Positions 7,756 through 15,649 of a stretch of DNA of 64,000 nucleotides are shown here, piece after piece. The position numbers and the translations under genes are program-made. The DNA comes from TMED27 sp041397865 (GTDB taxonomy: Bacteria; Pseudomonadota; Alphaproteobacteria; Micavibrionales; Micavibrionaceae). The DNA is taken from positions 1,426,001 through 1,490,000 of the forward strand of contig JAWKVT010000001.1 in the NCBI GenBank assembly GCA_041397865.1. Reading direction: 5' to 3'. The notes beneath the pieces are model-generated. The model was not told where the DNA came from and did not search any database. It saw nothing but the letters and a program-made list of their open reading frames with translations. How positions within the stretch are numbered: the first letter of the stretch is position 1; every line of letters starts with the position of its first letter.

Positions 7756-8727
7756 CTAAAACCATTTTTTGAATTTGAACAAAACGATCTGCGCCAGAAC
7801 AATCACCGCCAGCAACCCGCAAAAAACGGCAAAAGCCAGATCGTAATCCGCGCCCGGAATTCCCCCGACATTAATGCCCAAAAGCCCGGTCAAAAAACCG
7901 AGAGGAAGAAAAACCGCCGCAATAACCGAAAGAATATACATGTTTTTATTCATCGTATCGGCCAAAGCAGCAGAGATTTCCTCCTTGATAATCTGCGCAC
8001 GTTCGCGAATCGCATCCAGATCCTCCACATACCGCGTCAACCGGTCATGCGCCTCCTGTATCCTCCGCCGGTGCCGTACATCCAGCCATTCGGCTTCGCT
8101 GTTTCTCAAAAGCGCCATCGCGTCTTTCTGGGGCGCAACATAACGCCGGAAAATAATCGCCTGCCGCCGGATTTTGTTTATCGCCCTGCGCTCCACACTT
8201 TCGGAATGCTCCAGCGCTTTCTCCTCTATATCGTCGAGCCTCTCATCCAGTTCCGAAAACACCGGCTCCATGCGTTCAAACAAGGCATTAGACAACCCCG
8301 CGATAAACTCCCCGGAATTTTTCGGCCCCCTTCCGCTCTCAAGCCTGTCACACAAATCCTGAACAGCCTTAAGCTTGCGGCGGCGCAGACTGATAATTCT
8401 GTGTGAATCCGCCCATAGCCGAATCGAAACCATATCCTCCGGCTCCGAATTTTCATTCAGGTTCACCCCGCGCAAAATCATTAAAATGCCCTGCTCATGC
8501 TCCAGAACCCGAGGGCGCGTTTCATCCGCAAGCAGCGCATCCAAAACTAGCGGATCAAGATAGGAAACCTCGCGCATAAGCCACTCACGCGTTTCGGGCA
8601 TCGTCGCATCCAGATGCACCCAGGCAAGCTGATCGGCGCGAATCACCTGCGAAACGTCATCCCCTTCAAGCAACGTTCCCGTCCCGTCACCGTTGATCTG
8701 ATAGGCATGCATAATCGGCTGATTCAT
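7756..8727 (-). CDS. CorA-superfamily transporter, ZntB-like
   Basis: 323 residues. A long N-terminal cytoplasmic domain rich in charged helices is followed by two C-terminal membrane segments. The loop between them carries GINVGG at 284-289, the GxN signature, within MYILSVIAAVFLP...GINVGG, closer to ZntB-type zinc transporters than to the magnesium CorA (GMN). Metal choice is inferred from that. It lies between bioB and an IS element and is 35 bp downstream of bioB, probably cotranscribed with it. Confidence 0.85.
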   Translation of the reverse strand: MNQPIMHAYQINGDGTGTLLEGDDVSQVIRADQLAWVHLDATMPETREWLMREVSYLDPLVLDALLADETRPRVLEHEQGILMILRGVNLNENSEPEDMVSIRLWADSHRIISLRRRKLKAVQDLCDRLESGRGPKNSGEFIAGLSNALFERMEPVFSELDERLDDIEEKALEHSESVERRAINKIRRQAIIFRRYVAPQKDAMALLRNSEAEWLDVRHRRRIQEAHDRLTRYVEDLDAIRERAQIIKEEISAALADTMNKNMYILSVIAAVFLPLGFLTGLLGINVGGIPGADYDLAFAVFCGLLAVIVLAQIVLFKFKKWF

Positions 8728-8762
8728 AAAAAATCGTCCTGTAAATATCTGCGGAGAAAGCC

Positions 8763-9746
8763 TCAGGCAGCCTCTTGCTGCCCGCCATCGCCTTTAACAC
8801 CACCCTTGTAAGGCTTCATCGGTTTCAACCCCAACGCGCCCAACAGCGTATAATCAAAATCTTTCTCCGGGTTCGGCGTGGTCAAAAGCTTCTCCCCGGT
8901 AAAAATCGCATTCGCCCCGGCCATAAACGCCATGGCCTGCGCCTCTTTCGAAATTTCCAGTCGCCCGGCAGAAAGACGAACCATGGCTTTCGGCATCAAA
9001 ATCCGCGCCACAGCGATCGCCCGTATCCATTCGAAAATATCAAGCTTCTCCACATTTTCCAAAGGCGTCCCCTCCACCGGCACCAGCATATTAATCGGCA
9101 CCGATTCGGGCTGCGGATTAAGGTTCGCAAGCGTACGCAGCAGCGAAATCCGGTCCTCTTCCGATTCGCCCAGCCCCAAAATACCGCCGCAACACGCCGA
9201 AATTCCGGCCTTGGCAACATTCGCCAGAGTATCCAGCCGGTCCTGATATGTACGCGTAGTAATAATCTTGTCGTAATATTCTTCAGAGGTATCAAGATTG
9301 TGGTTATACGCCGAGAGCCCCGCCTCTTTCAATTTCACCGCCTGCTCTTCGCTCAGCATCCCCAAAGTGCAGCACGCCTCCAGCCCCATGTCCGAAACGC
9401 CCTTCACCATATCGCACACACGATCAAACGCCTTGCCGTCCAGCACTCGCGGCCACGCCGCACCCATGCAAAACCGCGTCGATCCGGCTTCTTTCGCTTT
9501 ACGCGCCTGCTCCAGAACATCCGTCGTTTTCATCAGGATCTCTTTTTCAAGCTCCGCATTATTATGGATGGATTGCGAACAATATTTGCAATCCTCCATG
9601 CACCCGCCCGTCTTGATAGAGAGCAGCGTACACATCTGCATTTCATGATGATCGTGATTCGCGCGATGCACCGTGGCCGCATCGTAAACCAGATCCAAAA
9701 GCGGACGGTTATAGAGCGCCCGAACCTCTTCAATTGTATGTGTCAT
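8763..9746 (-). CDS. bioB: Biotin synthase
   Basis: 327-residue radical-SAM enzyme that inserts sulfur into dethiobiotin. The radical-SAM cluster cysteines are C49, C53 and C56 (CMEDCKYC). Other family segments are MGAAWP, TLGML, YNHNLDT, GGILGLGE and AGANAIFTG. It is separated from bioFDA by a ZntB-like gene, an IS copy and a small gene. Its ATG is only about 18 bp past a strong terminator that follows dnaA, so expression must come from a promoter overlapping that hairpin or from read-through. Confidence 0.96.
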   Translation of the reverse strand: MTHTIEEVRALYNRPLLDLVYDAATVHRANHDHHEMQMCTLLSIKTGGCMEDCKYCSQSIHNNAELEKEILMKTTDVLEQARKAKEAGSTRFCMGAAWPRVLDGKAFDRVCDMVKGVSDMGLEACCTLGMLSEEQAVKLKEAGLSAYNHNLDTSEEYYDKIITTRTYQDRLDTLANVAKAGISACCGGILGLGESEEDRISLLRTLANLNPQPESVPINMLVPVEGTPLENVEKLDIFEWIRAIAVARILMPKAMVRLSAGRLEISKEAQAMAFMAGANAIFTGEKLLTTPNPEKDFDYTLLGALGLKPMKPYKGGVKGDGGQQEAA

Positions 9747-9763
9747 AACCCGAACTCTAATCG

Positions 9764-9799
9764 AAAAAAAACGCGGGGAAAAGCATAAACCCCGCGTTT
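9764..9799 (-). terminator. Rho-independent terminator after dnaA
   Basis: On the minus strand AAACGCGGGG (9790-9799) and CCCCGCGTTT (9768-9777) form a perfect 10-bp stem with a 12-base loop, followed by a T run (9764-9770). It lies downstream of dnaA and directly before bioB. Because the bioB start follows so closely, it could also act as an attenuator. Confidence 0.85.
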
Positions 9800-9836
9800 G
9801 TCAAAATTAAAACGGCCTCACTGAAAAGCGAACAAA

Positions 9837-9936
9837 ATTTGCGCAGTGAGCAGGAAAACAAGGCGAGTAAAGCGGAATGTACATTTAGTACATGAGCATT
9901 TACGAGACCGAAGTCTGACGCACTCACTGTGCAAAT
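9837..9936. repeat. ~100-bp imperfect palindrome (family member A)
   Basis: Outer arms ATTTGCGCAGTGAGC (9837-9851) and its near reverse complement at 9920-9936 enclose AGGAAAACAAGGCGAG, a central TGTACATTTAGTACA, and a right part with CCGAAGTCTGACG. The AGGAAA...TGAC layout recurs in the elements at 15551, 18570 and 30219. It fills the space between dnaA and the terminator. Confidence 0.75.
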
Positions 9937-9946
9937 TATGGAGCGT

Positions 9947-11380
9947 CTAACCTGTTAATGCGCGGCGCACAACATCGACATCCTGTGCAATCTGTGCGTC
10001 TTCCTCGATCAACTCCTCAACCTTACGCACCGCATGCATCACGGTGGTATGATCGCGCCCGCCGAATTTCCGGCCAATTTCCGGCAGACTTCTGGCCGTC
10101 AATTGCTTGGCCAGATACATCGCCACCTGACGCGGGCGGGCCACATTCCGCGCGCGGCGCGCCGAATGCATATCCGCCATCCGCAAATTATAATGCTCCG
10201 CCACCTTGCGCTGAATCTCGTCAATCGTAATCCGCCTATCATGCGCCCGAAGCAGATCTTGCAAAACCTCCTGCGTCGTCTCCAGCGTAATCTCCTGACG
10301 CGACACATCCGCATGCGCCACAATCCGGTTAAGCGCCCCTTCAAGCTCGCGAATATTGCTCGTCACTTTCAGCGCCAGAAACTCAAGCACGCTGTCAGGC
10401 ACCGCCGCGCCAAGCTGCTCGCGCTTCGTCTGCAAAATGCCCAGACGCAAATCATAGGTCGTCGGATGAATATCCGCCACAAGCCCCCAGGCCAGCCGCG
10501 AACGCAACCGCTCATCCAGCCCCGCCAGATCGCTCGGCGATTTATCGGCGGAAATAATAATCTGCTTGTTCTGATCCACCAGCGCGTTAAAGGTATGGAA
10601 AAACTCTTCCTGCGTCGATTCCTTCCCCGCGATAAACTGGATATCATCCATCATCAACACGTCCACACTGCGGAATTGCTCCTTGAACGTCATCGCCGAA
10701 TCGCTGCGCAAAGCCTTCACAAACTGATACATAAACTTCTCAGCCGAAAGATACATCACCGTCTTTTCCGGATATTGTTCTTCAATCGCATGGGCAATCG
10801 CATGCATCAAATGCGTTTTCCCCAAACCCACGCCGCCATAGATAAACAGCGGGTTAAAAGGAATAGCCGCGCTCTCGACCACCCGCCGCGCCGCGGCATG
10901 GGCCAGCGCATTCGGTTTGCCGACAACGAAGGTATCAAACGTAAAGCGCTCATCCAGCGGAGATGAAATCTCGGAAAGATCCAGCTTTTTGTTCTGATTC
11001 GCCTTAGAAGGCTCCCGCGCCTCCGGCTCATCATCTAAAATCGCATTCTGCACGACAACAATCTGCAAACGCTTGATTTCCTCCAGCGTCCCGGTGCTTG
11101 CCTCAACGCACATCGCAAGAATGCGCTCCGCATAATGATTTTGAATCCAGTCACGCATAAAACGGGTCGGAACCGATACTTCCATCGTACCGTGATAAAA
11201 AGCCTGAAGGGTCAGCGGTTTCAACCAGCTGCGGAAAATAGCTTCGCCAAATTCGCTCCGCATGTCGTTATGAACCTTTTTCCAAAGCTTCATAATATCA
11301 ATACTCGGCTCCAGTGACGCTTCCTGATACTCAGCATTGCCCCTGATAAGAGCAACGGATTTCCCTCCGGTTTCAGACAT
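9947..11380 (-). CDS. dnaA: Chromosomal replication initiator DnaA
   Basis: 477-residue AAA+ initiator that binds DnaA boxes and opens oriC. Domain I is at about residues 28-95. The Walker A motif GGVGLGKT is at 182-189, Walker B is in VLMMDDIQF, and the C-terminal DNA-binding signature is FGGRDHTTVMHAV. A strong ribosome site (GGAGAGGAG) precedes the ATG. rpsT lies upstream on the same strand, a common alphaproteobacterial order. A terminator follows the gene, so dnaN is not cotranscribed. Confidence 0.97.
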   Translation of the reverse strand: MSETGGKSVALIRGNAEYQEASLEPSIDIMKLWKKVHNDMRSEFGEAIFRSWLKPLTLQAFYHGTMEVSVPTRFMRDWIQNHYAERILAMCVEASTGTLEEIKRLQIVVVQNAILDDEPEAREPSKANQNKKLDLSEISSPLDERFTFDTFVVGKPNALAHAAARRVVESAAIPFNPLFIYGGVGLGKTHLMHAIAHAIEEQYPEKTVMYLSAEKFMYQFVKALRSDSAMTFKEQFRSVDVLMMDDIQFIAGKESTQEEFFHTFNALVDQNKQIIISADKSPSDLAGLDERLRSRLAWGLVADIHPTTYDLRLGILQTKREQLGAAVPDSVLEFLALKVTSNIRELEGALNRIVAHADVSRQEITLETTQEVLQDLLRAHDRRITIDEIQRKVAEHYNLRMADMHSARRARNVARPRQVAMYLAKQLTARSLPEIGRKFGGRDHTTVMHAVRKVEELIEEDAQIAQDVDVVRRALTG

Positions 11381-11922
11381 TTTTTCTCCTCTCCATGTTA
11401 TAACGATTTACACATAAACTTTTATTTTTAAGATCCCCGAAACCTTGAAAAAAGGCGCAAAGAAGGGTTCGCGGACTCAAGCTGCGCGCCCGCATAAATC
11501 TTCTTCATGGCAATCTTCTAAATTTTATGAGTTTGTGAACCGAAAAAACCAACCCGCAGTTTCTGCTGCACCCGGCTTAGCGGTCCGTAATCCCCAACCC
11601 CTCCTTTTATTAAGGAGGATTAAACACACTTCAAACACACGACGATATTCAAAAGACACGTGTCCTGAAAAGCAATAGAACGCAACCACCCCAAAAACAA
11701 AAAAGCTCCCTCAATGACTGCGATAAAATAAACCTATACCAAAAAAATATGTGGATGCAATACGAATAAAACAGGAACATCAAAAAAAGAAATTTTCTTA
11801 TCTTCCCGATTTCCAAACAAAACCAAGCCCTTCAGAAATGATCCAAAGGACTTTTTTAAACATCTTAATCTTTCAAACAGATACCGGAAACGCTACTAAA
11901 CTTTCGCGCTTTTTGATGATCT
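11381..11922. other. 542-bp region between rpsT and dnaA, no gene seen
   Basis: AT-rich, with no convincing reading frame. It includes the dnaA leader and, at about 11600-11625, a hairpin CCTCCTT/AAGGAGG. I looked for DnaA boxes because of the position: only a partial match (TGTGGATGC near 11748) was found, so there is no support for an origin here. Confidence 0.5.
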
Positions 11923-12195
11923 TCACGCTGCTTTTTTAAGCAATTTAACGCGCGTAGACAATCTCGAAATTTTTCTGGCCGCTGTGTTTTTATGCATAAT
12001 GCCTTTCGAGACATTTCTTTGAATCTCGGGCTGCGCATTTTTCAACGCTTCTTCCGCAGCCTTCGCATCACCGCCAGCCAATGCCAACTCAACCTTTTTG
12101 ATAAAGGTGCGCATACGGCTGACGCGGGATTTATTAATATCCGCACGCTTGGCGTTCCGGCGAATTCTCTTTTTTGATGACTTATGATTTGCCAT
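11923..12195 (-). CDS. rpsT: 30S ribosomal protein S20
   Basis: 90 residues starting MANHKSSKKRIRRNAKR, the standard basic opening of S20, which binds 16S rRNA early in 30S assembly. Highly basic throughout with the conserved KGIMHKNTAARKISRL segment. A promoter-like pair is visible upstream at 12282-12311. It precedes dnaA. Confidence 0.96.
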   Translation of the reverse strand: MANHKSSKKRIRRNAKRADINKSRVSRMRTFIKKVELALAGGDAKAAEEALKNAQPEIQRNVSKGIMHKNTAARKISRLSTRVKLLKKAA

Positions 12196-12281
12196 TTTTT
12201 AACCTTTTTTCTCGTCTTTAAAAACTAGGAAATGCGCCGCAAAGCGGGCAAAAATCTCTTATCCTTCACAGATCGAAAAGA

Positions 12282-12311
12282 GGTATACGCGCTACAAGGC
12301 AGGTTTGTCAA
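12282..12311 (-). promoter_or_regulatory. Candidate promoter for rpsT
   Basis: Minus-strand TTGACA (12306-12311) followed after 18 bp by TATACC (12282-12287). The perfect -35 supports a strong vegetative promoter about 80 bp before the rpsT start. Confidence 0.55.
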
Positions 12312-12365
12312 GGAAATGATAGATCTTTTCGTATTAAAGAAAACCCTGCCTGCCTCCCCCGCGAA

Positions 12366-12743
12366 TCACTGCGGCTGCACCAAAATCCTTAAAATCTGCA
12401 CATCCCCGCCACCCTCAAAAACCAGCTCCAGCGATTCGCCGTCCCGGTTAAACCGGTTCACCCCCGCATTTTTCCAGCCAAACTGCGGCAAGGCCAACAG
12501 GTAATAGCGCTCCACCGCTTCTTGCGAAAACCCTTCCAGATCCGCTACGGCCTCAACCACCCGCCCGCCGGGCTTATCAAAAAACACCGTATCCTCGTCC
12601 CGCTCAGCCAGCCCCGGCATAAGCGGAATATCCTGCAACTGTTCGAAAAACTGTACCGGCGACGGCGCCCCCGCGCCCTGCGCAAAACCCGCTCCAATCC
12701 CGAAAATCAGGAACATAACGGTTAAAAAAAGCATCCGCATCAT
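12366..12743 (-). CDS. Conserved secreted protein next to mutM
   Basis: 125 residues from the ATG at 12743, chosen for AGAGGTGA eight bases upstream and because the longer frame would run into mutM. A signal peptide (MMRMLFLTVMFLIFGIGAGFAQG) is followed by a soluble domain with DIPLMPGL and FDKPGGRVVEA. I recognise this from alphaproteobacterial genomes as a short exported protein encoded beside mutM; no function is known to me. It starts 5 bp after the mutM remnant. Confidence 0.7.
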   Translation of the reverse strand: MMRMLFLTVMFLIFGIGAGFAQGAGAPSPVQFFEQLQDIPLMPGLAERDEDTVFFDKPGGRVVEAVADLEGFSQEAVERYYLLALPQFGWKNAGVNRFNRDGESLELVFEGGGDVQILRILVQPQ

Positions 12744-12748
12744 GTGAA

Positions 12749-13465
12749 TCACCTCTGTTTCTGCGAACAATAAAATGTCGAGCGCCCGCCCTGTACAATC
12801 CTGTGAACGCCGCACCCGCCACCTATCATATCACAATCACAGACCCCGCACGCCTCCCCCTCCCGGTCATACACAGCAAAAGACGTTTGAAAATACCCAA
12901 GCTTCCCATCCGCATGCCTGTAATCCTTCAAAGACGAACCGCCCGCTTCAAGCGCCGCACGTAAAACGCTCTTGATAGCCCCGGCCAGCCGCGCACACTC
13001 ACCCTCGCTTAAATCCCCGGCCCCGCGCTGCGGATCAATCCCCGCGGCATAAAGCGCCTCACACGCATAAATATTGCCAATTCCAGCCACAATTTTCTGA
13101 TCTAAAAGCGCTGTTTTTATCGCCCCTGTGCGCCCCAAAAGCGTCTGCGCCAAAACCGGGCCGTTAAAATCATTGCTTAAAGGCTCCGGCCCCATCGCCG
13201 CAAAAGCCCGGTAGTTCTGCCATCCACACGCATCCAGCGCCTCAACAAACCCAAAACGCCGCGAATCGTTAAAAACAATGCGCTCCCCGCCTTCCATCAA
13301 AAACTCGACATGATCGTGTTTTTCATACCGCCGCGCAGCAGCCGTCGGCTCAATCCGGATCACCCCCGACATCCCCAGATGCAAAACAAATCCGCAGCCG
13401 CCCTCCGCAAACACCGCAATATATTTACCCCGCCGCATTACCGATTCTATCCGCCGCCAAAGCAA
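12749..13465 (-). pseudogene. mutM: Formamidopyrimidine-DNA glycosylase MutM, 5'-truncated
   Basis: The readable part matches MutM from its RRGKY segment onward: HLGMSGVIRI, NDSRRFGF, KTALLDQKIVAGIGNIY, and a C-terminal zinc finger (CGVCDCD, CGVHRIVQGGRSTFYC). The first ~50 residues are absent, including the PELPEVE start whose Pro is the catalytic nucleophile. An in-frame TGA lies at 13466-13468, immediately before the homology, and a terminator hairpin follows. Only a TTG could start this frame. A protein made from it could not act as the glycosylase. Confidence 0.85.
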
Positions 13466-13466
13466 T

Positions 13467-13502
13467 CAAAAAAGAAAAACCGACCGGAATAAATCCGGCC
13501 GG
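13467..13502 (-). terminator. Orphan terminator abutting the mutM remnant
   Basis: Minus-strand CCGGCCGGATTTATTCCGGTCGG forms a hairpin (13480-13502) followed by a T-rich run (13467-13479). No minus-strand gene remains upstream of it, and the mutM remnant begins right after the T run. It looks like the tail of a lost or distant transcription unit joined to mutM by a deletion. Confidence 0.75.
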
Positions 13503-13796
13503 CAAAGTCTTTACGTGTGTGGGGATTCAAAAGCTGTTCCAATACAAAAACAAAAGGAGAGAAGCCCATATATTTCATACAGATTGTCAGCTTTGTGATA
13601 TTTTTATAGCACCGGATCAACCCGAGTCAAGAAAAAGTTATATAAAATAGACAAAAATATTAAATTTATAACAAACCAAATTTTACATATGAAAAAACCA
13701 CTGGACAAACCCTTTGAATAAGTCTATAGAACATACCACGCACAAATACAGGGACAAAATACGCTGGTTATTACGCCGGTTAAAGGATTAAAAAAA
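13503..13796. other. ~290-bp AT-rich region before the XRE gene
   Basis: No gene seen. A promoter for the XRE-type gene can be read on the plus strand: TGGACA (13702-13707), 17 bp, TATAGA (13725-13730). The sequence is markedly richer in A and T than neighbouring core genes. Confidence 0.5.
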
Positions 13797-14447
13797 ATGC
13801 CGACAATCGAACAAATCAGGGCTGCAAGAGCCCTTCTAGGCTGGAACCAGCACGATCTGGCCGATAAGGCCGGCCTGTCCCAAACCGGCATCGCCCGCAT
13901 CGAAAACGGCACGAATAACCCAAACTCCAAAACATTGGAAAAAATTGAAAACGCTTTTGATAAGGCTGACATCGAATTCATCGACGGCGGTGTCAGAAAG
14001 CGCGTCAATAAAGTTACGCTATATGAAGGCAAAGAAGGCTTCGCAAAATTCAGGCTTGATACGCTCCATGAAGCTGAAACCCTCGAAAACGCAGATATAT
14101 GCGTCGCCAATGTAAATGAACGGCTGTATGACAAATGGGGCGAGGGCGAGCCCAATGAAAATTATAGATCAAAAATGCCTGTAATTAAAAAGAACAACCC
14201 CAATTTAAGGTTTCGTTCTATCGTTAAGGAAGGCGATGAGCGCCTGCCTGCTATATATCATTCTGAATATCGCGCATTACCGGAAAAAGAATTTGGAGAC
14301 TTCCCTTTTTATATCTTCGGCGAAAAAACAGCGCTGATGATGTTTGAAGAAAACAACGTCAGCATCTTCATTATTGACCATCCAATGGTCACGAAATTCT
14401 ACAGAGAGATCTTTGAAGAGAATTGGAAAAAAGCAAAAGAACTATAA
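13797..14447 (+). CDS. XRE-type regulator with TrmB-like C-terminal domain
   Basis: 216 residues. An XRE helix-turn-helix occupies residues ~4-58, with the motif WNQHDLADKAGLSQTGIARIENG. The C-terminal part (IPKYHSEYRALPEKE, PFYIFGEKTALMMFE, VTKFYREIFEENWKKAKEL) has the look of the sensor half of TrmB-like or PLD-type regulators. A start at 13797 follows AAAGGATTAAAAAA. AT-richer than core genes, suggesting transfer. It may regulate the orphan gene beside it, which converges on it; targets are unknown. Confidence 0.75.
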   Translation: MPTIEQIRAARALLGWNQHDLADKAGLSQTGIARIENGTNNPNSKTLEKIENAFDKADIEFIDGGVRKRVNKVTLYEGKEGFAKFRLDTLHEAETLENADICVANVNERLYDKWGEGEPNENYRSKMPVIKKNNPNLRFRSIVKEGDERLPAIYHSEYRALPEKEFGDFPFYIFGEKTALMMFEENNVSIFIIDHPMVTKFYREIFEENWKKAKEL

Positions 14448-14474
14448 CAAGCCCCACCACAAATCTGGCACAAA

Positions 14475-15404
14475 CTACGGACCGCTTACTACGTGTGAAC
14501 GCAAATCTGCCCTAAACTTATTAATCCGTTCAGGCGTCACAGGCATTTGAGGGTCGTAATTACTGTTTGCGATTCGCTCTACAAACCTCAGAGCTTCATT
14601 GCGAAAACGATCAACGAGCCCGTTAAGATCCCCCGCAGAACCATAGCCTAAGTTTCGACCTTTCAAACTATACGGCTTAGCAATCAAACCTACCTGCTCA
14701 TCAAGTTCCTTAGGGCCGTTCCATGAGACCGTATGCGCGTCATACATATTACTCATCTTCGCCGATTCATCCTGCGGATGAATGGATAAAATCAGCCCAT
14801 CTCCTTCAAACGCATGCACCGCTCCTTTGGCACCACCAAAAACAATTGTTGCAATCTGACCAGGAACTAAGTGCGCTTTATATTGAGGTGTTACCGGATT
14901 CCCTACAGCCTCCATAGAATCAGTATCTACAACAGAAGAGTCCAATTCAAATGCACTAAAACTAATACCAGCGCTATGTTCTGTTTCACTAGAATTCGCA
15001 AATGGAATTGCAATTAAAATTCTATAAGATGTCCGAGGAGCGCTCTTTCCATAATTTGGATGGAAGTGCATAGACTGCCCACCATTCATAAGCATATTAG
15101 TTAAGCTCACACTATGTTCAGGGGACTTTTCCACGACAAGCTGCTGGCTCGTATGGTAATATTCCTGCGCCCGCTCACTGTAATTAAAATGGCCCGCTAA
15201 AGTAAGAATACACCTCTCAGCAGGCGTAAGCTCTGAAGGCGGTTTACGCGCAGCCCCCTTTTTAGCCCAATTAGACACATTGCCATTGACGGTAAAGTCA
15301 GTAACATGCTTCGTATTACTAAAATCAAGCACAGTTTCAATTAAGATAGGCGCCGAATTTTTTACTCTAACTTGTTCTTCAACGGCTGCAGCAACGAGGC
15401 TCAT
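14475..15404 (-). CDS. Orphan protein, 309 residues
   Basis: Not recognised. Start taken as the ATG at 15404 (MSLVAAAVEEQ); an upstream TTG at 15413 is also possible. No signal peptide or membrane segment. A segment with MHFHPNYG followed by a hydrophobic strand (YRILIAIPF) and later GAKGAVHAFEGDGLILSIHP hints at a beta-rich, cupin-like fold, but this is weak. Low GC and codon use unlike groEL next to it suggest transfer. It converges on the XRE gene and is downstream of nothing on its strand. Confidence 0.55.
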   Translation of the reverse strand: MSLVAAAVEEQVRVKNSAPILIETVLDFSNTKHVTDFTVNGNVSNWAKKGAARKPPSELTPAERCILTLAGHFNYSERAQEYYHTSQQLVVEKSPEHSVSLTNMLMNGGQSMHFHPNYGKSAPRTSYRILIAIPFANSSETEHSAGISFSAFELDSSVVDTDSMEAVGNPVTPQYKAHLVPGQIATIVFGGAKGAVHAFEGDGLILSIHPQDESAKMSNMYDAHTVSWNGPKELDEQVGLIAKPYSLKGRNLGYGSAGDLNGLVDRFRNEALRFVERIANSNYDPQMPVTPERINKFRADLRSHVVSGP

Positions 15405-15550
15405 TTCACACAACTTTTTTTCATATCAAAATCAAACGATTTCTACACCATAAGAGTATAAAAATGCAAGTTTTTTGTAAACCTTCTGACATTTTTTTAC
15501 TAAAAAACAGCATCCATTCAAAAGATTAAAAAATATAGTTCGATTGCAAG

Positions 15551-15636
15551 CAGCGTTTGGCTGTAGCGCTGTCAAATGTCGGCTTGTTTTTTATAAACGT
15601 CGCCTCACCATTTTCCTCGTCACAGCACAAACGCTG
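15551..15636. repeat. ~90-bp imperfect palindrome (family member B)
   Basis: Arms CAGCGTTTGGCTGT (15551-15564) and CACAGCACAAACGCTG (15621-15636). Read on the minus strand it shows AGGAAAATGGTGAGGCGACG, a central TTTATAAA, then CAAGCCGACATTTGACAGCG, matching the layout of the 30219 element closely. It lies just past the groEL stop and may act as its 3' structure. Confidence 0.75.
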
Positions 15637-15649
15637 AAAGCCATTTTAA

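Noticed and set aside
11745..11760. Possible DnaA box near rpsT/dnaA
   Set aside because: Only one imperfect match (TGTGGATGC) and no AT-rich 13-mer array; not enough for an origin.
13467..13502. Terminator belonging to the XRE gene
   Set aside because: It is on the opposite strand and upstream of that gene; it cannot end its transcript.
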